From contig JAPVLO010000161.1 of assembly GCA_027257055.1 (NCBI GenBank), forward strand, positions 1,488,001-1,552,000: a stretch of 64,000 bases of DNA. Reading direction: 5' to 3'. Position 1 is the first letter of the stretch. Each line of letters starts with the position of its first letter. The notes beneath the pieces were generated by a model that saw only the letters and a list, made by a program, of their open reading frames with translations, made no database searches and had not been told where the DNA came from. This DNA comes from Cephalopachus bancanus (lineage: Eukaryota; Chordata; Mammalia; Primates; Tarsiidae). This document shows, in pieces, positions 10,517 to 21,250 of this stretch. The translations under genes were made by a program, and so were the position numbers.

Positions 10517-11547
10517 GAAAAAGAAGCTATCAACAGAGTAAAGAGACAACCCACGAAATGGGAGAAAATATTGGCTAACCATGCATCTGACACAGGCCTG
10601 ATATTTAGAATCTACAAGGAACTCAAATGAATTGGTAGAAAAAAAAATAACTCCCTAAAAGCAGGCAAAGGACATGAACAGATACTTCTCAAAGGAAGAC
10701 ACATAAGTGGTTAACAAGTACATGAAAAAAATGCATAACATTGCTAATTGTCAGATAAATGCAAATCAAAACCACAATGAGATGCCATCTCACACGAGTT
10801 AGAATGGCTATTGTTAAAAAGTCACAGAAACAACAGATGTCGGTAAGGTTGCAGGAAAAAAAAGGGAATGCTTGTATGCTGTTGGTGGAAATGTAAGGTA
10901 GTTCAGTCCCTGTGGAAAGTAGTTCGAAGATTTCTCCAAGAACTAAAAATAGATTTATCATTCAACCCAGCAATTCCACTCCTGGATATATACCCAAAGG
11001 AGCATAAATCGTTCTACCAAAGAGACATCTGCAATGATATGTTCATTGCAAAACTATTCACAGTAGCAAAAACATGAACCAAACTAGGTGCACATCAATG
11101 GTGGACTGGATATAGGAATGTGGTAAATATATGCACCATGGAATACTGTATCACCACAAAAAAGAACAAAATCGTGGCATTCGCAGTAACCTAGATGCAG
11201 CTGGAAACAATCATTCTAAATGAATGGTCACAGCAACAGAAAACTAAATACCACATGTTCTCACTGATAAGTGAGAGCTAAGCACAGGCACACATGGGCA
11301 CACAGATAGGAACAACAGACACTGGGGACTCCCAAAGTGGGGCGGGAGAGAGAAAAAGTTTAAGTTGAAAAACCACCCATTGGGTACTATGCTCGCCACC
11401 TGGGGTGATGTGTTCATTAGATGCCCAAGCCCCACTATCACGCAATATACCTGTGTAACAAGTCTGTACTTGTACCCCTTGAATCTAAAATAAAATATAA
11501 CAACTCAAAAAAAAAGAGTCTTGTATCTGGAAAAAAATACAACTAAT
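10517..11547 (+). mobile_element. 5'-truncated LINE-1 (L1PB/L1MA-like 3' end) with TSD
   Basis: It covers the C-terminal part of ORF2 (ACACCAGATGTCGG..., TATACCCAAAGGAGCATAAATCG) and a 3' UTR with CACACATGGGCACACAGATAGGAAC and ACCACCCATTGGGTACTATGC, as in anthropoid-type L1PB/L1MA. The tail ends in A-rich sequence. AAAACTTAGTGCAACACA (10499-10516) and AAAATTTAGTGCATCACA (11548-11565) are the target duplication, 16 of 18 matching. ORF2 has stops and frameshifts. Confidence 0.92.
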
Positions 11548-11565
11548 AAAATTTAGTGCATCACA

Positions 11566-12105
11566 TAATTAATGACTACAGGTGAAAACCGGAAGAAATT
11601 CAAGCTGCCCATCATAGAACAAGACAATAAAATATTAATGACTCATTAAGTGTAATGTTGTAAAACTACAGAAACAGCTAAAACAATGAACTTACCCTCA
11701 GAATGCTCACAAACTAGTAAATGATAAAGGTTTATAGACAATTGGCATAGTGTGATAAATACAACTATCAAATAATTTACAGCATGGGAGTTATGGGAAA
11801 AAACTTAAGGAAAATGGCATAGTACAGCAACATCAGAGTAGAGCTTTCAAAGGTTGAATAGCAGTTAATACAGAGAGAGAAAGAGTACTATTATAACATC
11901 AGAAGAAATAGCAAGTGCAAAGACCTGGAATCCCAAAACAGCATCTTTTCAGGGAGAATGGGCATTTCCCCTGGTCCTAGAAGGAATCTCCTGAAGGCTG
12001 GAAACAGTGTCCACACTGGTTAAGAGCAAAAATTTGCCAAGGAGACAAAGAGGTGAAAGTCTTTTCCAAAACCAGACCGCATGTGCTTAATCGGACACGT
12101 GAAGC
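11566..12105. other. No recognised gene; possible weak L2 traces
   Basis: AGAAATAGCAAGTGCAAAGACCTGG near 11908 recalls the inverted L2 segment GGAACAGCAAGTGCAAAGGCC, but the rest is too diverged to call. No open frame of interest was seen. Confidence 0.4.
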
Positions 12106-12109
12106 TCTG

Positions 12110-12412
12110 CTTCCAAGAAAGTCTCAGGCTCTCCAGTCAGCTGCACAGATGCTCATATGTTTGAATACATTTACAATTAAATTTCCCATCTCTCTGCTGA
12201 AATTAACTATCTGATTTTGCATGCTGTCTACTTTTTCCATTAGAATCTTAAACATATTAATCAAGGCATTTTAAATTCCCTGTCTTGATCATTCCAACAC
12301 CTTTGTCGGACCTGAGACTGGTCCTGATGATAGCTGTGTCTTGTCAGACTGTTTTTCCTTACCTTTTGATTTGCCTTGTAATGCTGAAAAACAGCCATAT
12401 TAGATAGAACAA

Positions 12413-12464
<52 letters not shown>

Positions 12465-13640
12465 ATATATATATAGACATATATGCACACACATGTAGTA
12501 TGCTTGGAGGAGATAAAACCTTTCTTTAGCATGAGTAGGGGGGTTATGTTAATCTAGTCAGAAGTTGATCTGGGTTTGAAGTTTACTGTTGCTATGGTTA
12601 CCCTCAGGTGCCACAGGTTTTATACTCTTGTGGTAATGTTTTGTGTATAGGATGTGAGCTAATTTGCTGGAAGGTTTTTCTCAATGTCTGCCCCCTGTAT
12701 GGCTTCAGATCTCCCCACTTGGCTTTGGGTCTTCCTTTTGTGCTGCTCCCCAGAGAGAGTTGGTTTCTTGTAGCTCTCCCAGTTTTATTCTGCTGTTATT
12801 TTTACTAATGCTTGTTAGCACGATAGTGGGGAATTGGGCGTTCTCCACTGTTCTGCGTGAGCCTCAGTTGGAGCAGGCATGGAGTCCCAGAGGTGTGGCT
12901 TTCATAAATGTTCCTGCCCCCTTTCCGATAGAATCAGCCTAGCATTTATTTCTGCTGCAGAGACTGAGCTATTTTTATTGTCCTGTTCCCTGCCCTCAGC
13001 TAAAATGGGTTGCCATCAGTGCCCTTGGGTCTCCTCCAGCCAGCACCCTGGGAAAGCTTTCTCAGCATCCTCCCCATCTCCGCTGTTAGCACCTGGTGGG
13101 ATTCCTGGAATGAACCTGTAAGCAGGTGCATGCCTCCCTATGAAGGCAGCCCCTAGAGATGTCCCAGTTGCACACTAGAGTGCACTAACAAGTTTCAGAA
13201 ATTGGTTACAAATCTCCAGCTGAATCTTCTTAACCACTTATATGGCATTAAGTGACATCTGTTCAAGTAAGCAAATGCTCAGATCTTAGTTCTTCCTGCA
13301 GACATTCATTTCTCTCCATATTTGGGGTGAATTGTTTGCCCTGCAACCTCCATCTTCTGGTGGGTTCAAAGAAAAGCAATTAACTTTCAATGTGCCCAGA
13401 TGTTTTTCTTTTGTAAAGATGAGAGTGATGCTCTTTCCAGCATTTTATATCTGTGAGCTCAGCTGCTGGTATATTTGGGTCAGAACCTTCCTTCAATTGC
13501 TCCCTGGCTGTGTCCGGGGATTTGGTTCAGAAATAAATGACTCTGTGATTCCCACTTCTTTTTGGCCAAAACTTCTGTTGGAATTTCTGTCTGCCTCTCT
13601 CAAATAGCTCACCCCATGTGATGATCGAGTTTTTCAGAAT
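12110..13640 (-). mobile_element. Old LINE-1 5' end (5' UTR and start of ORF1), minus strand
   Basis: On the reverse strand, 12290 to 12150 reads GGGAATTTAAAATGCC...ATTAATATGTTTAAG...TCTAATGGAAAAAGTAGACAGC, which is the start of ORF1 of L1M elements. The stretch to the right (to about 13640) is the long 5' UTR, with the pyrimidine-rich TGCCCTGCAACCTCCATCTTC tract near 13337. An AT microsatellite has grown inside it. Open frames at 12664-12942 and 13332-13607 are non-coding UTR sequence. The orientation is inferred from the ORF1 part. Confidence 0.65.
12414..12459. repeat. (TA)n microsatellite
   Basis: About 20 uninterrupted AT units, followed by AAAACAATATATATATAG. The tract is likely length-variable. 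Confidence 0.97.
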
Positions 13641-14270
13641 GCTACATGCTGTGAATATATGGTAGACTCTGCTGAGGCAGAAAAGCAATGCACTACCAGA
13701 TTCCTCTGAGCATCTAAAATCAGCTTTAAAAATGTCAAACAGCCCCTTGATGGCCTGCTGCTTCCATGTGCAATATGATACTTTTCCTCTGAGGGAGGTT
13801 GAGGGCATGGAATTGAGTTATCCTTCACACAGGTAAGTCAAGGAGGTATTTATTAAACACCTGCTAGGAACCTAGGGTGGTTTTAGGCTCTACGGAAGTC
13901 TGTGGAACATGACCCCATTCTCAAACTTTTTGGTGAGAAAAAGAAATAATCCAGACTCTTAGTCACATGAGTTCAAGTGCTCATAAATATCAGGTGCCAA
14001 GATAGTCCCTAAAGCTATCAAGCTCATGAGTGGAAAGACTCTTTCTAAAAGTGCTTTATAAATCCAGCCCAGTCTGGAGCACAGATATTCACTAGCAGTA
14101 GGTATGCCGCCTCTCAATTGCATCTGATATATACCCTGACTTCCTATTTCACAGCAATAACTACTTGGCTTTTAGGTTTTTCCTTAGACATAACTTTGAC
14201 ACTAAATTCTGTCTCTTTTTTCTAAGATAGAATCTAATACCTACACATCTCCAATGATGATTTCTTTTTT
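13641..14270. other. No recognised gene; a short L2 trace
   Basis: GGAGGTATTTATTAAACACCTGCTAGGAACC (13841-13872) looks like an inverted L2 terminus. The rest is unassigned. Confidence 0.45.
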
Positions 14271-14271
14271 C

Positions 14272-14470
14272 TTTTTTTTTTGAGTTGGAGTCTCACTCTG
14301 TCGCCCAGATTGGAGTACAGTGACCGCTCCCGGCCACCACAGCCTCGACCTGCTGGGCTCCGGCGATCCTTCCAAAGCCTCAGCCTTCTGAGTAGCCGGA
14401 ATTACAGGCATGCGCTACCACACCCGGCTGATTTTTTGATTTATTGTAGAGATGAGGTCTCGCTGCCCGA
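14272..14470 (-). mobile_element. Alu, truncated (right arm and linker only)
   Basis: Poly(T), then GAGTTGGAGTCTCACTCTGTCGCCC to GATTTATTGTAGAGATGAGGTCTCGCTGCCC, where it stops. The left arm is missing, so this is a 5'-truncated insertion. An AAAG insertion interrupts the usual CTTCCGCC. Confidence 0.93.
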
Positions 14471-14845
14471 TGAACTCCAAACACTGAGTTTGCTTTTTGC
14501 TGTGATTTGTTTCCCTTTTTCATGATTTTTCTAATCGCATCATTTCAATGCAACTGTCTGTCATACAGTAGCCTTGTACCATCTCTCAGTGGTCCATAGA
14601 CGTGGCACCACTGAAGACCAAGATATCTCCTTTTCTTGTTTCCCTCTTCCTCATTCCAGCCATAGAGTGGGATTGGAGGCCTAGGAATCAAAGCAAGTGG
14701 AAGTGTTAAGGATGGAGTCATGGGTATTGGTGACATAAAAATGAGATACTATTGCAGAGGGATGGGATGATAATATCTGGAGTATTGGGACCCCAGGTCG
14801 ATACTCCACTAATGAAGACAAAGCCATAACAGAAAAAGTAACAAG
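14471..14845. other. No recognised feature
   Basis: AT-balanced sequence, short overlapping frames on both strands, no repeat hallmark that I can name. Confidence 0.5.
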
Positions 14846-14847
14846 TG

Positions 14848-15047
14848 GATAGAGGCATAAGACTTGGATTCATACCAACTTGGATTCCAACACAAACTCC
14901 ACTGGTTAATAACTGAATGACTTTGAACAAATGACTCAACACCTCTGAGTCTCGGCCTCATAGACTTGTGTGGGGATAACATGATCTGTTTAATATAAAG
15001 TACTCGGCACACCCTTTAACCCATAAAACATACTCAATAAAATCAAA
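14848..15047 (+). mobile_element. MIR SINE
   Basis: MIR landmarks in order: AGACTTGGATTCATACC, ACTGAATGACTTTGAACAAATGACTCAACACCTCTGAG, GTGGGGATAACATGATC and CATACTCAATAAA. MIRs are ancient tRNA-derived SINEs mobilised by L2. Confidence 0.85.
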
Positions 15048-16555
15048 CAGCTTTTATAATTATATCTGATACTGTAAGTGAATCTTGGCCACAATAGAAC
15101 AGGAAAGAGCCCAGTTGCTGACACAGTGAAGCCACCGTTAGAGAAATAAGAGAAACAAGATTAGATTTCTGCTCAGCTGAGCACTTTGTACAGACTTCTG
15201 GCTGCACAGGTGAGGTATTTTAATAACCTTGTGTTCTTCTGTTTCTGGTTCATTTTCCTCTGCCAATGCCAAAGTAAGAAAAAAACACTGATATTTCCTC
15301 AAAATTTCTATGCACCAGCCACCATGCTAGGTACTTCTTACTTTCTTTTTTTTTTCCAGTTTAGCAACTGCCTTTCATTCTACAATCCCAACTTCCACAG
15401 CGGTCAATGAAAGGAACGAGCACTGGTATCATAAACTCCTTCCCAAATACTCAGTCAAGCAAGCAGTCAACAGTACTCACTGAGCATGTATTAATGTGAG
15501 AATCGTGCTGTGGGAATGTAGACATTCTGCCTCCAAGGGTTCCTGTAAGTCAGTTCCCACGACATTCTGCCTTAGGACATTGCTATTGTGGTCACACACC
15601 AGAATGATAAATAATCTGTACAAGCTTTCTCAGGTGCAACATTTATGGTTCAGTTGGAAGTAGAGAACATCAGAGGCAATGGGCAAAAACTAATTTACTG
15701 TAATGTCACCCTGGATATATAGCAAATAGCTGTAAACAAGTATGTACAATATAATTAAAAATATGATAACATTATAAAATAGGATGATGGCTAGTTAGAG
15801 AGGAAAATCTATCAAGCAGGAAAACGTGTATATCATGTGAAATATTGCCTCAATTACTTGCAGTCATCAGCTCAGGCTCCTCATTTCAAAACAATACTTA
15901 CAAATGCAGACTTAAAATGACAAGCACTGTTTATTTCTATACTTGGTTTCCTTTCATTCCGTCTGTCCACAGGAATTTCCTTTTATTGCCTCAGAACTAG
16001 GTTAAGCAAGACAAGGATAATACTCAAATTCTTGAACTCTACCCTGTCTTATTCCTGACTCCTCAATGGGGCTTATAAAGGCAGAGATAGAGAAAGCATC
16101 TTTAAATCCCTCAGAGAAAAACATCCAGGAATATGCATATACAAATGCAAGTGGGAAAAAATAAAAGCAAGTGAAATGGCTCATTAATAAACACAATTAA
16201 TTTACTTATCCCATTTCAACAGATGAAACAATTCTCTGGTTGCAGAGTAGCTCAAACAATCACCAAGTAGTGTAAAAAACGATGGCTTCCTGCTGATCCC
16301 ACAGGAGAGATAAGCTGGGTCCCTTCTGGCTGTGCTGTGTAATTTCCAGCCTTGTCTTTTTCTCAGCCCTGTGTGTCAGTCCTTAAAAAACTGACCCTAG
16401 GTTATAAAAGGAAATTTTATAAAATCATGTAAAATTTAGAGATGAATATCTCAACATTCATCTCTAAATCCTGATCCACTCTCTCCAAGCTACTTGTTAT
16501 GTTTGACTGCTGGTTCCTTCCAGCTATAAAATTTTTTCCTTTCTTACTTCCATCA
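15048..16555. other. No recognised gene; weak L2 traces
   Basis: About 1.5 kb of mostly unassigned sequence. CAACAGTACTCACTGAGCATG near 15468 may be an inverted L2 end. A 74-codon frame at 15186-15410 (+) is hydrophobic through T-richness and has no family signature. Confidence 0.45.
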
Positions 16556-16559
16556 TGAC

Positions 16560-17050
16560 TTCAATGCAAACACAGCAGTCAGCTCACTTTTCCTAGCTAT
16601 AATCAGGATTCTTCTCACTCATTTACTGGTTTTCATTATCTGTAGCAGCTTGACAAACCACTCCAACCTGATTAATTCAATATCTAGAACTTTGTATCAT
16701 TCATTTCTATCATGTGCAACTTCCCAAAAGGTTTGCCTTGGCCAGGATTCTCAAGAAAAGTCCCGGCACTCCTGGTTTCCATCCTTTGTAAGGTGTCCTA
16801 TAGCATTCCCTGGTTCTTCTAGTCAACCCAATTTCCTGCTACTATCCTAACTATATGCAAACTCTGGATTAATACAATAAATATTTTCATTGTCCTCACT
16901 GTGACTTACCTGGAATGTTCTTTCTCTTTCCTCTCATTCAAATATTTCCGCTCACTCAAATGTGAGCCACATTCCCTATTCTAAGTCCAATGTGCGTTTT
17001 CTATGAAACTACACTCACTTTTCTGTCCACAGCTAAGCTCTTGTTTTAAT
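16560..17050 (+). mobile_element. L2 LINE, upstream piece
   Basis: Diverged L2: GTGACTTACCTGGAATGTTCTTTCTCTTTCCTCTC near 16902. It is cut at 17050 by an L1 insertion and continues at 17661. The left boundary is approximate. Confidence 0.6.
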
Positions 17051-17661
17051 TAGTCAGTAGCGGGATTGTAGGGTCATATGGAAGGTCGATATTTAGAGCT
17101 TTTAGGAATTGCCACACTACTTTCCACAGAGGTTGCACTATGAAGAACTCAAATCACTCTATCAAAAAGATACCTGCACACGCATGTTTATCGCAGTATT
17201 GTTCACAATAGCAAGAACCTGGAACCAACCATGCTGTCCATCAAAAGAGGACTGGATTAAAAAAATGTGGTACATATACACGATGGAATACTACGCAGCC
17301 ATGAAAAAAAGAACAAAATCATGAATTTCACAGCAACCTGGATGGAACTAGAGTCTATAATACTGAGTGATCTCTCATAGAAACAAAGATCTGAGTATCA
17401 CATGTTCTCACTCATATAGTGGACCTTGAACATCTATCATAATACTATAAAAGAAGGACTGACAATGGTGGGGAACTATGGGGGGGTAGGGAGGGGAAGG
17501 GAGGTGGACTAACGTTAGTCAATAAGTGTCTGGGAATGGAGAGACACCCCTTATTAACAAGGGTGCCTGAACGATGCACATTTGTATACTTAACCCTTAA
17601 CTATATCCCACAATTTTATAATAAAAATATGTTTAAAATAAAAAAATTATAGTCAGTAGCA
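17051..17661 (+). mobile_element. LINE-1 with 5' inversion (twin priming), TSD on both sides
   Basis: TAGTCAGTAGC occurs at 17051-17061 and again at 17650-17660, directly after the A-rich tail. From 17062 to about 17140 the sequence is antisense L1 (GGGTCATATGGAAGG, GCCACACTACTTTCCACAG). From 17141 it switches to sense ORF2 (GAAGAACTCAAATCACTCTATC) and runs into the 3' UTR and tail. That is the signature of an insertion primed on both target strands. The lineage-specific 3' UTR contains GGGGGGGTAGGGAGGGG. ORF2 codes only for its last ~60 residues and is dead. Confidence 0.93.
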
Positions 17662-17812
17662 ATAAGATCTAAATTAATAATATATAATAGTTTTATATTT
17701 CCTCACATGATTTAAAATTTCTTGAGAATAGAGATAACATAATGCATATCTTCTTTAATGCCTAATAAAGGTATAGTACCATAGTAGGCACTCAATACTT
17801 TTTTGTATTGAA
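17662..17812 (+). mobile_element. L2 LINE, downstream piece
   Basis: TTTCTTGAGAATAGAGATAAC and AGTACCATAGTAGGCACTCAATA are the L2 3' end. Together with 16560-17050 it forms one element interrupted by the L1. From 17813 to 18085 nothing is recognised. Confidence 0.7.
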
Positions 17813-18089
17813 TTAGGAACACTTTGACAATTATGGAATAGATATTGGGGGACCATATAATAATAACTTTGTAGCAATAAATATTGAACCATAAAAAGGA
17901 ATTAGTCTATGTACCAATTAAGATTTAGTTCAGGGACTACCAAGAAGAGGTACCCTGTTAACAAACCCCCAGCTTTGGACTGAAGTTTGAAGTGTTTACC
18001 ATTGGATGAGAGAGGAAATGATAGATACGGAATCAGGCAAAGTAGATAAAAAGAATAAGCGCTAACACCCAGTGATAATACATAACAGG

Positions 18090-18236
18090 GACAATTGAGG
18101 GCACTTAGCATTTATTGACTTATTTAATCTTTACAACAACCATCTGAGGTTTATTACTCCATTTTTTTAGATGAGGAAATTGGGGACTAAGAGGTTAGCT
18201 AGGCAACTTGCCTAAGATTTTGCAGCTATTAAGTGG
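18090..18236 (-). mobile_element. MIR SINE, truncated by a provirus
   Basis: Inverted MIR: GCACTTAGCATTTATTGACTTATTTAATC, ACAACAACCATCTGAGG, GATGAGGAAATTGGGGACTAAGAGG and GCAGCTATTAAGTGG. The MaLR provirus begins exactly here. Confidence 0.82.
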
Positions 18237-18614
18237 TGCCTTAGTCCATTTATATTATTATACCAAAATACCTGAGATGGGGTAAAGAAGAGAAATCTGT
18301 TTCTCACAGTTCTGTAGCTGGGGTGTCCAAGATAAAGACTTCAGTAGATTCAATGTCTTTTGAGGACTGCTCTCTCTACTTTCAAGATGGGACCTTGTTA
18401 TTGTGTCTGCACATGGCAGAAGGAGCAAATACTGTCTTCATAAGGCAGAATAGTGAAGAGAAAAACCCACTTCCTCAAACCATTTTATAATGACCTTAGT
18501 CCATCCATGAGGGTTCTAACCTCATGATTTAATCACCTCCCAAAGACTTCACTTTTTAATACTATCACACTGAGTTTCAACATAGAAATTTGGAGCTCAC
18601 ATTCAGACCATAGC
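18237..18614 (-). mobile_element. 3' LTR of the MaLR provirus
   Basis: TGCCTTAGTCCATTTATATTATTATACC to CACATTCAGACCATAGCA, inverted. It is in the same orientation as the right-hand LTR. Confidence 0.88.
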
Positions 18615-19338
18615 ATTCCACTCCTGGTCCCTTCAAATTCATGTTATTCTCACATGCAAAATACATTCATTCCTCTATAATAGCCCCTAAAGTCAATTCA
18701 TTCCAGCACGAATTCAAAAGTTCAAAGTCAAGAGTCTCATCAAAATCAGATATCAGTGAGAGTCAAGGTAAGATTCATCCTAAAGCAAATTACATTACTC
18801 TCCAGCTGTGAACCTATGAGATCAAACTAGTTATGTGCCTCCAAAATACACTAGTGGGACAAACATAGGATAGACATTCTCATTTCAAAAGGAAATGGCA
18901 GGAAAGAAGAAAGGGATAACAGGTCCCAAGTAAGTCCAAAACCTAACAAGGCAAACAGCACTAGCTCTTGAAGCTTGAGAATAATCTTTTTTGATTCCAT
19001 GTCCTGCCTTCTGGACACACTGGGGTGGGGTTTGGCTTCCAAATTTCCAGGCACCCTATGATCTCACTGACCACAACAGCTCGTAAGGGTTGAGGTCGGG
19101 TACCTGCTTCTTGTCCATGCTGGCATTGCATGTGGATGGCTTTATAGGTCTGGCATCTTGGGGGAAGCCCTGCTCTCATGGTTCCACTAAGCATTATCCT
19201 AGTGTGAGCTCTCTGCAGTGACCCTGACTTCATGGCTCTTGCTAAGCATTGCTCTAGTAGGAGCCCTCTGAGGCAATTCCACTCTTGTAGTAGCTCTCTG
19301 CCTAGGCCAGAGGATCTCTGAGGCATCCTTTAAAATCT
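18615..19338 (-). mobile_element. MaLR internal region, left piece
   Basis: Read on the plus strand it follows the inverted THE1/MST internal sequence: AAAAGTTCAAAGTCAAGAGTCTCATC, CTCCAGCTGTGAACCTATGAG, TGATTCCATGTCCTGCCTTCTGG, ending CATCCTTTAAAATCT. The last bases (AAAATCT) are the left copy of the L1 target duplication. Confidence 0.8.
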
Positions 19339-20440
19339 GAAAGATGGAGACAGAACTGGTCAGGGTGTGAGAGTCTCTGCAAAAGCAAGTGTCCATAAAG
19401 ACTATCTGTATGAGTGGGTGTGTGCCAGTGGATGAGTGAAAGTTTATCTGAGGGAAGATTCAGGTTCAAGCACCTGGTGCTCTCCTCTGGAGGGACTGCA
19501 ACCCACTACTGCCCTGAGATTGGAGCCCCTGGTAAACAGAATCATCTGCCACTCTTCAGAATCTCTTAGAAGGAGACAGCAGAAATCAGCTGCTCCTCAC
19601 CACCTGGCACCTGGCCCACACCACCACCTGCAGCAGCAGGCTGGGCACTAGCAGCAGGAGTCATGGAAAAGGTGTAGTGAGGAAATCTGGACCTAACCCC
19701 TGCTGCCAGTGAGGAGATGCTGATCACTGCCATTTTCTCTGTCCCAGGACCAAGCAAAGACCTGGTTTGCCCCTCCCAGCTCTGTCCAGCCTCCAACCTG
19801 AGACCCAGAGGCAATCTCCACACCCTCTGGGATTGACTATCAGACACAGAGAGACAGATGCCCCTCCCCCATGCTGGACCAGGCACAGACATGTCTGATC
19901 TGAGTGGGAGACTTGGCAGCAGCAACAGCAGATGAGTTGGTTGGTTTGCCTGCTTGTTTTCCTTCTTGTTCTTCTCTCTCTTCACCTTCCTTTCATCTCC
20001 CTCCTTCCTTTTTCTGTTCTTTTCTTTTTTCTTATCTAATTTGTTTTCAGGGGGCAAACATACACCTTCAATGCATGGATAGATTGTAAGGCAGTGGGAA
20101 GTGGTTTCCAGGGGGTCCACACACCTGTCAGTGGATATTGGAATATGCAAATACCTTCTGAACCATAGCTCCTCTCTTAATCAAATCTCAAAACTACAAA
20201 AAGCACAACCCCTTGATCCCAGTCTGGCTTCAAAATTGAACAAACCCAGAGGATATACATAAGGAAGAATAGGGGAGTGAGCAAACAGAAGTGAAAGCTA
20301 TCCCCCCATCACTGAACAACAGAATTAAACAAGGGGGGAAAAGGGGAAGAAAACCAAAGGAAGAACCAAAGGAAGAATACAAGTCACATACAGACCCCTG
20401 GGAAAACAGCAACTGAGAATACAGACTTCGAACTCAAACA
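19339..20440 (+). promoter_or_regulatory. L1 5' UTR (internal promoter region)
   Basis: By position this is the promoter-bearing leader of the L1. It does not resemble the human L1 leader beyond general GC-richness, and it includes a CT-rich patch at 19970-20040. On the opposite strand a frame stays open from 20150 to 19566 (194 codons from a TTG, about 108 codons from the ATG at 19890-19892). It ends inside the leader and is discussed in the findings. The boundary with ORF1 is inferred from the first ORF1-like codons. Confidence 0.65.
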
Positions 20441-21250
20441 ATGAAGAGCCCTCAGAATGATGGATCTCAAACCACAAGCACAGATATCAATATATTAATA
20501 GAATAGATAGAAATGAGGAGATGTAAGAGGAAAGAATGAAGGAGTTGATAACTGAGATGATGGCAATAAAGAATACAGTGAATGAAGTAAGTAACAAACT
20601 GATAAGCATGGAAAGCAAAATTAAACAAGCAGAAGAAAGAAGCTCAGAGCTTGAGAATCAAAATTTGGAACTAACCCAAACCATTAAAAACATAGAAAAG
20701 AAGCTTAAAAAGACAGGACAAAACCTCTAATGGATGAATGATTATATAGAGGCCAAACCTAAGATAGACAGAGACCACCCTAGAACAAATATTTCATGAA
20801 ATTATCCAAGAAAACTTCTTCATCTGATAAGAAATGTGACCATTCAAACACAAGAGATTCAAAGAACTCCTGCAAGGCATCAAATGAGAAGGCCAACTCC
20901 TAGACACATAGTAATTCACTTACACAAAGTAGGAATAAAATTTAAAAAGGCAGGAAGAGAGAAAAGTCAGACTACCTACTGGAGAAGAGCAATGAGAATA
21001 GCAGCAGACTTATCTACAGAAACACTACAAACTGGAAGAGACTGGAGTTCAATTTTCAAAGTTCTCAAAGAAAAAAAAATTTCAACCAAGAATTTCCTAC
21101 CCAGCTAAGCTAAGCTTCATCAGCAATGGAGAATTAAAATCCTTCCCAGACATTCAATCCCTAAGAGTTAATACCACCTCCAGACCAGCTCTATAAGAAA
21201 CACTTAAGAAAGTACTAAACATAGAGGAAAGAAAAAAGAAGAATGTCCAC
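20441..21250 (+). pseudogene. L1 ORF1 (RNA-binding chaperone), broken
   Basis: ORF1p is the trimeric RNA chaperone of the L1 particle. A short N-terminal frame from ATG 20441 hits a TAG after about 21 codons. A coiled-coil stretch follows (20536-20730), rich in heptads such as NKLISMESKIKQAEERSSEL. The C-terminal domain (20836-21108) keeps EIQRTPARH, RPTPRHIVI, ADLSTETLQ and RDWSSIFKVLKEKK. Much of the RRM segment between them is missing, with stops near 20730. It is not functional. Confidence 0.85.
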
